32,228 bases of DNA from Dehalococcoidia bacterium (GTDB lineage Bacteria; Chloroflexota; Dehalococcoidia; Dehalococcoidales; Fen-1064): positions 327,052 through 359,279 of the forward strand of contig DUEV01000002.1 of assembly GCA_011170375.1 (NCBI GenBank). The letters run 5' to 3'. The notes under the pieces are model-generated. The model made no database searches and was not told where the DNA came from. It saw only the letters and a list, made by a program, of their open reading frames with translations. The position numbers and the translations under genes are program-made. Below, in pieces: positions 1 to 9,908 of this stretch. Within the stretch, counting starts at the first letter, position 1; each line of letters begins with the position of its first letter.

Positions 1-1
1 G

Positions 2-1288
2 CGCAATTCAGCATTGGTAGACTACCAGCGACAGATGGTATTGAAGCGTAAAGTCTTGGAGGATCTCAGCCGCCATTTCTTTAGAGAGGAATCCAGGCGA
101 CGGGAGAACCTTCAGCAGTTTATCGAAGACAATCCAGTAGTTGAGGATTACGCCCGCTTCCGTGCTACCTGTGAAAAACAGGACATCTCCTGGCAGTCAT
201 GGCCCCAGCTAATTAGGGAAGGCCTCTTGCGGGAAGGTGATTACGACAAGAACGACAGGCGCTATCACCTTTATGTGCAGTGGCTGGCTCACCAGCAGAT
301 GACTGATGTCTCAGATACAGCCAGAGGCAGGGGATTGCAGCTCTATCTTGATTTGCCGGTGGGAGTCCATCCCGACGGTTATGATGCGTGGCGTGAGCAT
401 GAAATCTTTGTCCCAGATGCTTCAGTCGGTGCCCCTCCCGACACCGTTTTCCTGAAGGGGCAGAACTGGGCGTTCCAACCACTGCATCCGGAGAGAATCC
501 GGGAGCAAGGTTACCGCTACGTGATTGCCTGCCTTCGTCATCACCTTCAACATGCTGGCATTCTTCGTGTTGACCATGTCATGGGGCTTCATCGGCTTTT
601 CTGTATCCCAAACGGCATGGAATCCAGGCATGGAGTCTATCTGCGTTACCGGGCAGAGGAGTTATACGCCATACTGGCCCTTGAGTCACAACGTCATAAG
701 GCTATCATTGTCGGCGAAGATCTAGGCACGGTACCCTCGTACGTAAGACTAGCTATGAGGAGGCATGATTTCCAGCGCATGTACGTGGTGCATTACGAAC
801 TCGCTTCTGACCTGCAAAAAGGCGTGCCTCCGATCTCTTCTAAATCTGTGGCCAGCCTCAACACCCATGATATGCCGCCATTTGCGGCATTCTGGCAGGG
901 TCTGGACATTGAGGAACGGAGGAGAATTGGCCTCCTAGATAAGAAAGGTGCAAAAGAAGAAAAGGCTAGGCTCCAGAGTATGAAAAAGGCTTTGATAGCT
1001 TTGCTGCGGGACAGGGATTGGCTGCAGGGAGCAGAAAATGATACCAGCGCTGTTCTCAGGGGATGTTTATCATTTCTGGCTGCCAGCCGGGCGCGGACGG
1101 TGCTCATCAACCTGGAAGACCTCTGGCTTGAGACAGAGCCACATAATATACCGAGCACCCGGGAAGAAGAATATCCAAACTGGCGACGCCGGGCACAATA
1201 CACTTTCGAACAGTTTTGCCAGTTGCCTCAGATGGCTGATACACTACAGAAAGTAAACAAACTTCGTAAACAGAGTAAGGAAAGTTAA
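2..1288 (+). CDS. malQ: 4-alpha-glucanotransferase (amylomaltase, GH77), 5' end outside window
   Basis: Transfers alpha-1,4-glucan segments between maltodextrins in the cytoplasm. The frame is open to the window edge, so the N-terminal part of the protein is missing; counting from the TTG at 14, 424 residues are visible. The GH77 catalytic set is complete: nucleophile D187 in RVDH, acid/base E235 in GEDLG, and D286 in NTHD. The family-typical SVGAPPD and GQNW segments occur near residues 137-152. The stop codon overlaps the next gene (glgB) by one base (TAATG), so the two are translationally coupled in a glycogen/trehalose operon. Its likely job is to rework the short maltodextrins left by phosphorylase or TreY/TreZ. 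The family is certain; the true start cannot be seen. Confidence 0.95.
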   Translation, partial: RNSALVDYQRQMVLKRKVLEDLSRHFFREESRRRENLQQFIEDNPVVEDYARFRATCEKQDISWQSWPQLIREGLLREGDYDKNDRRYHLYVQWLAHQQMTDVSDTARGRGLQLYLDLPVGVHPDGYDAWREHEIFVPDASVGAPPDTVFLKGQNWAFQPLHPERIREQGYRYVIACLRHHLQHAGILRVDHVMGLHRLFCIPNGMESRHGVYLRYRAEELYAILALESQRHKAIIVGEDLGTVPSYVRLAMRRHDFQRMYVVHYELASDLQKGVPPISSKSVASLNTHDMPPFAAFWQGLDIEERRRIGLLDKKGAKEEKARLQSMKKALIALLRDRDWLQGAENDTSAVLRGCLSFLAASRARTVLINLEDLWLETEPHNIPSTREEEYPNWRRRAQYTFEQFCQLPQMADTLQKVNKLRKQSKES

Positions 1289-3270
1289 TGGCAAAAAGAA
1301 GAGGTCAAGATAGACCTAGTCGCAGCTATAGTACAACAGAGCCCAGAGACAAGCCCATGTCGACAGAAGTGACCCGGTTGACCGATGACGACCTTTACCT
1401 CTTCAATGAAGGCTCTCACTTCCGACTGTATGAGAAACTGGGGGTGCATCCGATGACAGTAAATAGTCAGAGTGGCACCTACTTCGCTGTGTGGGCACCG
1501 GATGCCAGGCAGGTGTCTGTTACTGGTGACTTTAATGGTTGGGACAGAAGCAGCCACCCCTTACAGCCAAAGGGACAGTCAGGAATCTGGGAAGGATTTT
1601 TTCAGGGGGTAGGTAAGGGTGCCCTTTATAAATATCACGTGGCTTCCCGTTACAAGGGCTATAAAGCGGATAAAGCTGATCCGTTCGCCACCTATAATGA
1701 AATATCACCCAAGACTGCATCCATAGTCTGGGATCTCGAATACAACTGGGGTGACCAGGAATGGATGGAGAAACGACGGGAACGCAACGGCCTCAATGCC
1801 CCGATGGCTATTTATGAGGTACATCTGGGCTCCTGGAAAAGAGTGCCCGAGGAAGGCTATCGCTCCCTCTCCTACCGCGAGCTCGCTCCTCAACTCACCA
1901 AGCACGTGCAGCAGATGGGATTCACGCACGTGGAATTCCTCCCGGTCATGGAGCACCCGTTTTTCGGCTCCTGGGGCTATCAGATAACGGGCTATTTCGC
2001 ACCCACCAGCCGCTACGGTAGCCCGCAGGACTTTATGTACTTGATTAACTATTTGCACCAGCATGGAATCGGGGTAATTCTGGACTGGGTACCCTCACAT
2101 TTCCCCACTGATGAGCACGGACTGGGCTTCTTCGACGGGACTCATTTATACGAGCATGCTCACCCCAAAAGGGGCTTTCACCCTGACTGGACGAGCTACA
2201 TTTTTAACTATGGACGGGCTGAAATACAGAGCTTCCTCCTGAGCAGCGCTCTATTCTGGCTCGACAAGTATCATGCCGATGGTCTCCGTGTTGATGGAGT
2301 CGCCTCCATGCTCTATCTGGACTACTCCCGGAAAGAAGGGGAGTGGATTCCCAACAAGTACGGTGGCCGGGAAAACCTCGAAGCGATTACTTTCCTGAGG
2401 AAATTCAACGAGGAGGTCTACAAGAACTATCCCGATGTGCAGACAGTTGCTGAGGAGTCTACGGCATGGCCCATGGTCTCACGGCCAACATATCTGGGAG
2501 GTCTGGGGTTCGGTTTGAAATGGGACATGGGCTGGATGCACGATACATTACTATATATGTCTCGCAACCCTATCCACCGAAAATTTCACCACAACGATTT
2601 GACCTTTCGCATGCTCTACGCCTTCAACGAAAACTTTATTTTGCCACTCTCCCATGATGAAGTGGTTCACGGAAAAGGCTCTCTGCTGGGAAAGATGCCG
2701 GGCGACGACTGGCAGAAGTTCGCCAATCTGAGGTTGCTTCTGGGATATATGTACAGCCAGCCCGGTAAAAAGCTACTTTTCATGGGAGCAGAACTAGGCC
2801 AGTGGCACGAGTGGAATCATGACGGGAGCCCGGACTGGCATTTCCTTGAATACGAGCGTCATACTGACATTTACAAGTGGCTTAAGGCTTTGAACCAGCT
2901 CTACCGGAATGAGCCGGCACTTTATGAGCTGGACTGTGAGCCGGCCGGGTTTGAATGGCTTGATACCAGTGATGCTCTACAGAGTATCATCAGCTTTATC
3001 CGCAAGGGTAAATCGACTGATGATATGGTACTCGCCATCTGCAACTTCACTCCTACGACCCACTCCAAATACAGGGTAGGCGTTCCTCGTGGTGGTTTCT
3101 GGAGAGAAATCCTAAATAGCGGCACCACCGAGTACGGAGGCAGTGGTCAGGATAACCCGGCGAGACTGAGGGCGTACAAAAAGTCGGAACATGGCCGCCC
3201 ATACTCGCTTGAAATCACACTGCCACCTCTGGCAATCGTCTTTTTCAGGAGTCGGAGACGTAAGAAATGA
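1288..3270 (+). CDS. glgB: 1,4-alpha-glucan branching enzyme GlgB (GH13)
   Basis: Introduces alpha-1,6 branches into glycogen. The 660 residues comprise a short variable N-terminus (1-40), a CBM48 beta-sandwich (about 62-130, with [20 protein letters not shown]), the GH13 barrel, and a C-terminal all-beta domain. Catalytic residues are visible: D336 in GLRVDG, E389 in VAEEST and D457 in [12 protein letters not shown], the last being diagnostic for GlgB. The ATG at 1288 overlaps the malQ stop and has a weak AGGA upstream. A second ATG at 1357 would remove 23 low-complexity residues and cannot be excluded. The gene overlaps treZ by four bases (ATGA). Confidence 0.96.
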   Translation: MAKRRGQDRPSRSYSTTEPRDKPMSTEVTRLTDDDLYLFNEGSHFRLYEKLGVHPMTVNSQSGTYFAVWAPDARQVSVTGDFNGWDRSSHPLQPKGQSGIWEGFFQGVGKGALYKYHVASRYKGYKADKADPFATYNEISPKTASIVWDLEYNWGDQEWMEKRRERNGLNAPMAIYEVHLGSWKRVPEEGYRSLSYRELAPQLTKHVQQMGFTHVEFLPVMEHPFFGSWGYQITGYFAPTSRYGSPQDFMYLINYLHQHGIGVILDWVPSHFPTDEHGLGFFDGTHLYEHAHPKRGFHPDWTSYIFNYGRAEIQSFLLSSALFWLDKYHADGLRVDGVASMLYLDYSRKEGEWIPNKYGGRENLEAITFLRKFNEEVYKNYPDVQTVAEESTAWPMVSRPTYLGGLGFGLKWDMGWMHDTLLYMSRNPIHRKFHHNDLTFRMLYAFNENFILPLSHDEVVHGKGSLLGKMPGDDWQKFANLRLLLGYMYSQPGKKLLFMGAELGQWHEWNHDGSPDWHFLEYERHTDIYKWLKALNQLYRNEPALYELDCEPAGFEWLDTSDALQSIISFIRKGKSTDDMVLAICNFTPTTHSKYRVGVPRGGFWREILNSGTTEYGGSGQDNPARLRAYKKSEHGRPYSLEITLPPLAIVFFRSRRRKK

Positions 3271-5108
3271 GCAAGGAAAGCCGCCTGGGGGCTACGTATT
3301 TGGGCAATGGCCGATGCCAGTTCACCGTGTGGGCACCCATTATCCAAAAGGTAGAAGTGCACATTGTTTCGCCTGAAGAGCGGATAGTGCCCCTGGTAAT
3401 GAGTGACCGGGGTTATCATCACTCAGTGGTTGAGGGTGTGGAGCCGAGTTGCCGGTACTTTTACCGTTTGGACTCGGAGAAAGAACGCCCTGACCCAGCG
3501 TCTCGCTTCCAGCCCGAGGGCGTTCATGGTCTGTCTCAGGTAGTGGACTCACATTTTCCCTGGACAGACCAGAAGTGGACCGGGTTACCTCTAGAGGAAT
3601 ACATTATCTATGAGCTGCACGTAGGGACTTTCACAACGGACGGCACCTTTGATGCTGTTATTCCCCACCTTGATAGGCTAAAGGACTTGGGAATTACCGC
3701 CGTGGAGCTAATGCCTGCTGCCCAGTTCCCTGGAAACCGTAACTGGGGCTATGACGGCGTCTTCCCCTTTGCGGTACAGGACTCTTACGGAGGGCCGGAT
3801 AAACTGAAGTGTCTAGTCAATGCCTGTCACCTGAGAAAACTGGCAGTAATTCTGGACGTGGTTTACAACCACCTGGGTCCGGAGGGTAACTGCCTGGCTG
3901 ATTTCGGCCCTTACTTCAATGACCGCTATAAGACCCCCTGGGGAGCGGCGCTTAACTTAGATGGGCCTCACAGCGATGAGGTACGACGCTTTTTTATTGA
4001 AAACGCCATCCACTGGCTTACCGAGTTTCACATTGACGCTCTCCGGCTGGATGCGCTACATGCCATACTGGACATTTCGTCCTATCCTTTCATAGAAGAG
4101 CTGGCTGAGTCATTCCACAAGCAGGTAGAGAAGCTAGGACGAAAGGCATATCTCATCGGTGAGAGCACTGCCAACGACGCGCGACTTATTAAGTCAAAGG
4201 AATCAGGCGGCTATGGTCTGGATGCCCAGTGGAACGATGAGTTTCATCATTCACTCCATGTGTTGTTGACTGGTGAAAAAACTGGCTATTACCAAGACTT
4301 CGGCCAGCTTCAGCACATGGCTAAGGCATTCCAAGAAGGTTTTGTCTATTCCGGGCAGTATTCCTCATACCGCGATAGGAGGCACGGCGTCTCCTCTAAA
4401 GATATTCCATCTCATCAGCTGGTTGTTTTTGCCCAGAACCATGACCAGGTGGGTAACCGGGCGAACAGTGAGCGCTTGAGTCAACTCGTCAACTTTGAGG
4501 CGCTCAAGCTGGCGGCTGGCGTTGTCCTGCTATCGCCCTATGTTCCTCTGCTCTTCATGGGTGAGGAATACGGAGAAACGGCTCCTTTTCCGTACTTCAT
4601 CAGCCACTCTGAACCCGACCTGATAGAGGCAGTCCGTAAAGGACGCCGGGATGAGTTTGCTGCCTTCCAGTGGGAGGGCGAATTTCCAGACCCTCAGGAC
4701 AAAGTCACTTTTCTCCGTGCTAAACTAAATCACCAACTGCGCAGCGATGGGCAGCACCATATCCTGTTGGAGCTCTATAGAGTACTGATTGGACTCCGTA
4801 AGGAGACTCCCGCTTTGGCTCATTTAAGCAAGGACAATATGGACGTACGAATCATCAAAAACCATAAGCTGCTATTCCTCCGTCGCTGGAATGGAGATAG
4901 CGAGGTCATGGCTGTATTTAGTTTCAATGATAGCCAAGTAACGGTAACACTGCCGGTTCTGGCTGGACACTGGAGAAAGAGTTTTGACTCGGCGGGAGAG
5001 CGGTGGCAGGGAGGGGGGAGTGTTGTACCTGAGGAGCTTGGCTCGAAGAGGGAAGTTACTGTCACGCTTGGTCCATGGGCATTTGCCCTGTTTGTCAAGG
5101 AGACCTAG
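3267..5108 (+). CDS. treZ: Malto-oligosyltrehalose trehalohydrolase TreZ (GH13)
   Basis: Hydrolyses the alpha-1,4 bond next to the terminal trehalose unit of maltooligosyltrehalose, releasing free trehalose; this is the second step of the TreY/TreZ route. It has 613 residues, normal for the family. An N-terminal CBM48-type domain (about 8-95, with FTVWAP) is followed by the GH13 barrel with D262 in LRLDALHA, E299 in LIGES and D393 in QNHDQVGNR. The DALHAI and [10 protein letters not shown] signatures are typical of TreZ and separate it from GlgB. It starts inside the glgB stop (ATGA overlap). Its partner treY lies one gene downstream, which supports the assignment. Confidence 0.95.
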   Translation: MSKESRLGATYLGNGRCQFTVWAPIIQKVEVHIVSPEERIVPLVMSDRGYHHSVVEGVEPSCRYFYRLDSEKERPDPASRFQPEGVHGLSQVVDSHFPWTDQKWTGLPLEEYIIYELHVGTFTTDGTFDAVIPHLDRLKDLGITAVELMPAAQFPGNRNWGYDGVFPFAVQDSYGGPDKLKCLVNACHLRKLAVILDVVYNHLGPEGNCLADFGPYFNDRYKTPWGAALNLDGPHSDEVRRFFIENAIHWLTEFHIDALRLDALHAILDISSYPFIEELAESFHKQVEKLGRKAYLIGESTANDARLIKSKESGGYGLDAQWNDEFHHSLHVLLTGEKTGYYQDFGQLQHMAKAFQEGFVYSGQYSSYRDRRHGVSSKDIPSHQLVVFAQNHDQVGNRANSERLSQLVNFEALKLAAGVVLLSPYVPLLFMGEEYGETAPFPYFISHSEPDLIEAVRKGRRDEFAAFQWEGEFPDPQDKVTFLRAKLNHQLRSDGQHHILLELYRVLIGLRKETPALAHLSKDNMDVRIIKNHKLLFLRRWNGDSEVMAVFSFNDSQVTVTLPVLAGHWRKSFDSAGERWQGGGSVVPEELGSKREVTVTLGPWAFALFVKET

Positions 5109-7535
5109 ATGGAACGTTATATTTGTATTCATGGCCATTTCTATCAGCCACCACGAGAAAATGCCTGGCTGGAAGGCATCGAGATGCAAGACTCGGCCTA
5201 TCCCTACCATGACTGGAATGAAAGGGTAGCCGCCGAATGTTATGCCCCCAATAATGCTTCGCGCATTCTGGACAGTGAGGGCTATATTACCCAGATAGCC
5301 AACAACTACAACAAAATGAGCTTTGACTTCGGGCCAACCCTTCTCGCTTGGCTGGAGGAGAAGGCGCCTGACGTCTATCAGGCTATCTTGGAAACCGACC
5401 GAGAAACTCAGCAAACCTTCTCCGGACATGGCTCAGCCCTGGCCCAGGCCTATAACCATATGATCATGCCTCTGGCTAACCGCCGGGACAAATATACTCA
5501 GGTGCTCTGGGGACTCCGGGACTTTAAACACCGCTTTGGGCGAAAACCAGAAGGCATGTGGCTCCCGGAAACTGCTGTAGACCTGGAGACCCTGGATATC
5601 CTCGCGGAACTGGGCATCAGGTTCACTATCCTCGCTCCCCATCAGGCCAGCCGAATTCGTCACATTGGTACCGACACCTGGCAAGATGTCGACAACGCCA
5701 CTATCGACCCCACGACGGCTTATACCATTAAGCTGCCGTCAGGCCGGGAAATAGCCCTCTTTTTCTATAATGGCCCTATCGCCCTCAATGTCGCCTTCGA
5801 AGACCTGCTCAATAGCGGTGACAACTTTGCCCATCGTCTGGCTGATTCCTTCTCTGAAGAACGGGCCTGGCCTCAGCTTGTCAACATTGCCACTGATGGA
5901 GAGACCTACGGGCACCATCATCGCTTCGGGGACATGGCGCTGGCGTTTGCCCTCCACCACATCGAGACCAGTGGTTTAGCGCAAATCACCAATTACAGTG
6001 AATATCTGGAAAAACACCCACCTACCCACGAGGTCGAAATCATTGAAAACACCTCCTGGAGTTGCACGCATGGGGTTAAGCGATGGTGGAGTGACTGCGG
6101 ATGTAATGCCGGCAGGAACCCAAAATGGAACCAGGCCTGGCGTACGCCTTTACGTGAAGCGATGGACTGGCTCCGCGACACCCTATCTCCCAGGTACGAA
6201 GAAAAGGCCCGACAATTCCTGAATGACCCTTGGGCAGCCCGTGATGACTACATCGAGGTCATCCTTGACCGTTCGTCAGAGAACATACGGAGGTTCCTGG
6301 ACCGGCACCAAACCCACGAGTTAAGTGAAGCAGAAATAGTAACCGTGCTTAAACTCTTAGAGTTACAGCGACACGCTATGCTGATGTATACCAGTTGTGG
6401 CTGGTTTTTCGACGAACTATCCGGCATTGAGACGGTACAGGTGATTCAATATGCAGGGCGGGCAGTCCAGCTGGCACAGGAACTATTCGGCGACGACATC
6501 GAGCCCCATTTCCTAGAACTCCTCGAGTTGGCCAAGAGCAACCTCAAGGCATATGGGAGTGGTCGCCGCATTTACAATGAATTCGTAAAACCGGCCATGG
6601 TAGACCTGACCAAGGTCACTGCCCACTTTGCCATCAGTTCCCTGTTTGAAGAATATGGAGAACAAGCTGAGATTTATTGCTACCACTTTGATGCCAAAGA
6701 ATACCAGACCGCTGAGTGTGGTAGAGCTAGACTGGCAACTGGTAAAGCTAGGGTTACGTCCATCATAACTCGAGAATCAGCCACTATAAGCTTCGGTGTT
6801 CTGCACTTTGGCGACCAAAATGTCAATGCCGGTGTCCGCGAGTACCAAGGAGAAGAACCTTACCAGGTGATGCTTCAGGAAATGACTCAGACCTTTGCCG
6901 GGGCAGATTTTGCCGAGGTGGTCAGGCTCCTGGATAAGCACTTTGGTACTTCCACATACTCTCTCAAGTCCCTCTTCCATGACGAACAGCATAAAGTGCT
7001 GGACAGCATCCTGGAATCGGCCCTTTCGGAGATTGAAGCAGCCTATTACCAGGTTTACGAGCATCATTATCCACCAATGCGCTTCCTTGCCGAACTGGGC
7101 TACCCGATACCTAAAAGCTACCAGTCTGCTGCCGAGTTCATCCTGAACGCCGGACTGCGCAGGGCACTCAGTAGTGACCTGATTGAACTGGAACGCATCA
7201 GGAGTCTGCTGGACGAGGTGCAGACATGGCAGGTGGAGCTTGATACGGAGGGGCTCAGCTATCTTTTGCAGCATAGCCTTGAGAAAATGATGGCAAACTT
7301 GCTAGCCACGCCTGAGGATGTCGACCTGTTGAAGGAACTTTTAGCTGTCACCCAATTGTCCCGCTTAGCACCGTTCCCTGTTGACCTCTGGAGAGTACAG
7401 AACCTATACCACCAATTGCTCCACTCCACTTACTCTGAATTTGAAATAAGGGCGCGGCAGGGAAACAAAGTAGCTGAAGAGTGGCTTGACCATTTTGTCT
7501 CTCTGGGGCAACTATTGTCCATACGAGTCGGCTAA
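5109..7535 (+). CDS. GH57 glycosidase with DUF3536-type C-terminal region
   Basis: A predicted cytoplasmic alpha-glucan-acting enzyme of family GH57 with 808 residues. Conserved GH57 regions are visible in order: HGHFYQPPREN near residues 8-18, SGHGSALAQAYNHMIMPL near 105-122, GMWLPETAVD with nucleophile candidate E154, and ATDGETYGHHH with acid/base candidate D263. The long C-terminal half resembles the DUF3536 extension found in many bacterial GH57 proteins, whose exact activity is not well established. The ATG directly follows the treZ stop, with AAGGAG about 8 bases upstream. Its place between treZ and treY suggests that it trims or debranches glycogen to feed trehalose synthesis; that role is inferred. 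Confidence 0.88.
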   Translation: MERYICIHGHFYQPPRENAWLEGIEMQDSAYPYHDWNERVAAECYAPNNASRILDSEGYITQIANNYNKMSFDFGPTLLAWLEEKAPDVYQAILETDRETQQTFSGHGSALAQAYNHMIMPLANRRDKYTQVLWGLRDFKHRFGRKPEGMWLPETAVDLETLDILAELGIRFTILAPHQASRIRHIGTDTWQDVDNATIDPTTAYTIKLPSGREIALFFYNGPIALNVAFEDLLNSGDNFAHRLADSFSEERAWPQLVNIATDGETYGHHHRFGDMALAFALHHIETSGLAQITNYSEYLEKHPPTHEVEIIENTSWSCTHGVKRWWSDCGCNAGRNPKWNQAWRTPLREAMDWLRDTLSPRYEEKARQFLNDPWAARDDYIEVILDRSSENIRRFLDRHQTHELSEAEIVTVLKLLELQRHAMLMYTSCGWFFDELSGIETVQVIQYAGRAVQLAQELFGDDIEPHFLELLELAKSNLKAYGSGRRIYNEFVKPAMVDLTKVTAHFAISSLFEEYGEQAEIYCYHFDAKEYQTAECGRARLATGKARVTSIITRESATISFGVLHFGDQNVNAGVREYQGEEPYQVMLQEMTQTFAGADFAEVVRLLDKHFGTSTYSLKSLFHDEQHKVLDSILESALSEIEAAYYQVYEHHYPPMRFLAELGYPIPKSYQSAAEFILNAGLRRALSSDLIELERIRSLLDEVQTWQVELDTEGLSYLLQHSLEKMMANLLATPEDVDLLKELLAVTQLSRLAPFPVDLWRVQNLYHQLLHSTYSEFEIRARQGNKVAEEWLDHFVSLGQLLSIRVG

Positions 7536-9908
7536 ATGTCAGACTTAAGAATACCTGTCGCCACTTACAGACTTCAGTTAAATGGACAGTTCCGCTTCGA
7601 AGATGCCCGTGTCCTGATACCTTATCTGCACCAGCTGGGTATCTCCGACCTTTATGCCTCTCCCATATTGAAAGCACGCCAGGGAAGCTCGCACGGCTAT
7701 GATGTCACTGACCCAACATGCCTGAACCCGGAGCTAGGTACCGAGGCAGATTTTAACGCACTGGCACAGGAGCTCAAATATCGCCAGATGGGACTGCTTC
7801 TCGACATTGTCCCAAATCACATGGCAGCCAGTCCCGAGAATCCGTGGTGGCAGGATTTTTTAGATAAGGGACAGAGGTCTCCCTATGCCGGTTTCTTTGA
7901 TACGGACTGGCTTTCTTTCGGAGAAGCGGAAAATAAAACCACGGGCCACAGGCGTTTCTTCGATATTGGTGACCTTGTAGGTATCCGCGTGGAGAGCCCT
8001 GAAGTGTTTGAGGTGGTACACTCCCTGGTCTTACATCTAATTGCTGAAGACAAGATTACCGGACTGCGGATTGACCACATTGATGGTTTGTATGACCCTC
8101 CAACATACCTTTCGCAACTACAACGCCGAATTAACCCCAGGGCAGGTAAAATAGGCTTCTACGTAGTGGTAGAGAAGATACTTTCGGGGAATGAATCCCT
8201 TCCCGAAGGGTGGCCTGTCTCCGGTACCACAGGTTATGACTTTGCCAATACCCTTAACACTCTGTTCGTTGATGGAGACGGGCTCGGGTCTCTGGATGAG
8301 ATATATTCCCGCTTCACCGGGAAGCAGGTAAAATTTGCAGCTATTGTCTATGAAAAGAAGAAACAGGTTATGGACGAGCTGTTCTCCGAAGAAATGAAGG
8401 CACTGGGAGGTCGTCTGGCCCATCTGGCCAATAAACCGGGACACACACTCCCACTATCACCGGGAAAAGCAACTGAATTACTGAGCGAGATAACCGCCTG
8501 TTTACCTGTCTACCGCACTTACATACAAAACCTGGAAATATCTGCTCACGACAGAGAATATCTTGAGCATGCATTTTGGGAAGCTAAGCAGAGTGCTGGC
8601 GTGGCTGACAGTGGTGCACTGGATTTTTTGAGGAGGTTGTTTCTTCTGGATTTTCCAGCTGATTTTACTGCTGAGGACAAGGAATCCTGGCTCCAATTTA
8701 TGTTGCGGTGGCAGCAGTTGACCGGTGCTGTCATGGCCAAAGGATACGAGGATACAGCCCTCTATTGTTACCACCGTCTGGTCTCTCTTAACGACGTAGG
8801 AAGCGAACCCGATTCGCTTAGCTTATCGGTTGACGACTTCCACCGCCGTGTTCTGGCACGGCAAAAAAGCTGGCCTTACACATTGAACGCTACCTCAACG
8901 CATGATGCCAAGCGGAGCGAGGATGTCAGGACCAGAATCAACGTGCTCTCCGAGATTCCCAGGGAGTGGGAGAACTACCTGACCCAATGGAGACGGTGGA
9001 ATGAACCTAAAAAACAGCTGGTGAAGGGACTACCTGTTCCTGAGCCCAACACAGAGATACTTCTCTACCAGACATTAGTCGGTGCCTGGCCTCTCCACGA
9101 GAATGACGTACCCGATTTCAAGCAGCGACTTAAAACATACATGGTAAAGGCAGCGAGAGAAGCTAAGGTCTTCACCAACTGGTTATCACCCAATTTAGAC
9201 TACGAGAGTGCCCTCACGAGATTTCTGGAGTCCATTCTGGATGACACCATACAGAATGGTTTTTTAGAAGACTTCCTTACGTTTCAGAAAAAGATAGCAT
9301 ATTATGGAGCCCTCAACTCGCTAGCACAGGTCTTGCTTAAGATTACCTCTCCTGGAATACCGGATTTTTATCAGGGGACGGAGCTATGGGACTTCAGCCT
9401 CGTAGACCCCGACAATCGGCGTTCGGTTGACTTTAAAACACGTACCACGCTGTTGGATGAGCTCGCCAAACTTGAAGGGCAAGGGCAAGAGCTACTGATT
9501 CAGCAAATCTTAAGCTCGTGGGAGGATGGCCGGGTGAAGCTCTACGTGACATATAAAGGACTGAATGCCCGCAAATCCTACAGCAGACTATTCCAGGGTG
9601 GGGAATATGTCCCGCTGCACGTTACGGGACACAGGCAGGAACATGTTTGTGCCTTTACACGATGTAGAGGGGGGAAATACGCTCTGATAATAATCCCCCG
9701 ACTGTTGACTAAGCTGGTTCGTGTCGGTGCTATGCCGGTGGGTCAGGACGTGTGGGAGGAAGACCTGTTGCTATTGCCTGATAACTTACCGGAGCACTGG
9801 TTTAACGTTTTCACTAGTGAGAAACTCAAAACATCTGGTGCGAAAAGAAGTCTCAGGCTTTCTGATGTACTGGCTAAATTCGCTGTGGCTCTCCTTATAA
9901 ATGTCTAG
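7536..9908 (+). CDS. treY: Malto-oligosyltrehalose synthase TreY (GH13)
   Basis: Isomerises the reducing-end alpha-1,4 linkage of maltodextrins to alpha-1,1, making maltooligosyltrehalose for TreZ. It has 790 residues, in the normal range. The N-terminus (PVATYRLQLNGQFRFEDA) and SSHGYDVTDP near residue 51 are family hallmarks. Catalytic elements are D180 in GLRIDHIDGL, E213 in VVVEKIL, and a late STHDAKRSEDVR motif characteristic of TreY. The ATG follows the GH57 stop with no gap and no strong ribosome site, implying coupled translation. The last four bases (CTAG) are shared with the stop codon of the convergent phosphorylase gene. Confidence 0.95.
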   Translation: MSDLRIPVATYRLQLNGQFRFEDARVLIPYLHQLGISDLYASPILKARQGSSHGYDVTDPTCLNPELGTEADFNALAQELKYRQMGLLLDIVPNHMAASPENPWWQDFLDKGQRSPYAGFFDTDWLSFGEAENKTTGHRRFFDIGDLVGIRVESPEVFEVVHSLVLHLIAEDKITGLRIDHIDGLYDPPTYLSQLQRRINPRAGKIGFYVVVEKILSGNESLPEGWPVSGTTGYDFANTLNTLFVDGDGLGSLDEIYSRFTGKQVKFAAIVYEKKKQVMDELFSEEMKALGGRLAHLANKPGHTLPLSPGKATELLSEITACLPVYRTYIQNLEISAHDREYLEHAFWEAKQSAGVADSGALDFLRRLFLLDFPADFTAEDKESWLQFMLRWQQLTGAVMAKGYEDTALYCYHRLVSLNDVGSEPDSLSLSVDDFHRRVLARQKSWPYTLNATSTHDAKRSEDVRTRINVLSEIPREWENYLTQWRRWNEPKKQLVKGLPVPEPNTEILLYQTLVGAWPLHENDVPDFKQRLKTYMVKAAREAKVFTNWLSPNLDYESALTRFLESILDDTIQNGFLEDFLTFQKKIAYYGALNSLAQVLLKITSPGIPDFYQGTELWDFSLVDPDNRRSVDFKTRTTLLDELAKLEGQGQELLIQQILSSWEDGRVKLYVTYKGLNARKSYSRLFQGGEYVPLHVTGHRQEHVCAFTRCRGGKYALIIIPRLLTKLVRVGAMPVGQDVWEEDLLLLPDNLPEHWFNVFTSEKLKTSGAKRSLRLSDVLAKFAVALLINV

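Noticed and set aside
1285..1557. Minus-strand frame of 90 codons near the malQ-glgB junction
   Set aside because: It is antisense to the N-terminal CBM48 of glgB, with no ribosome site or recognisable domain.
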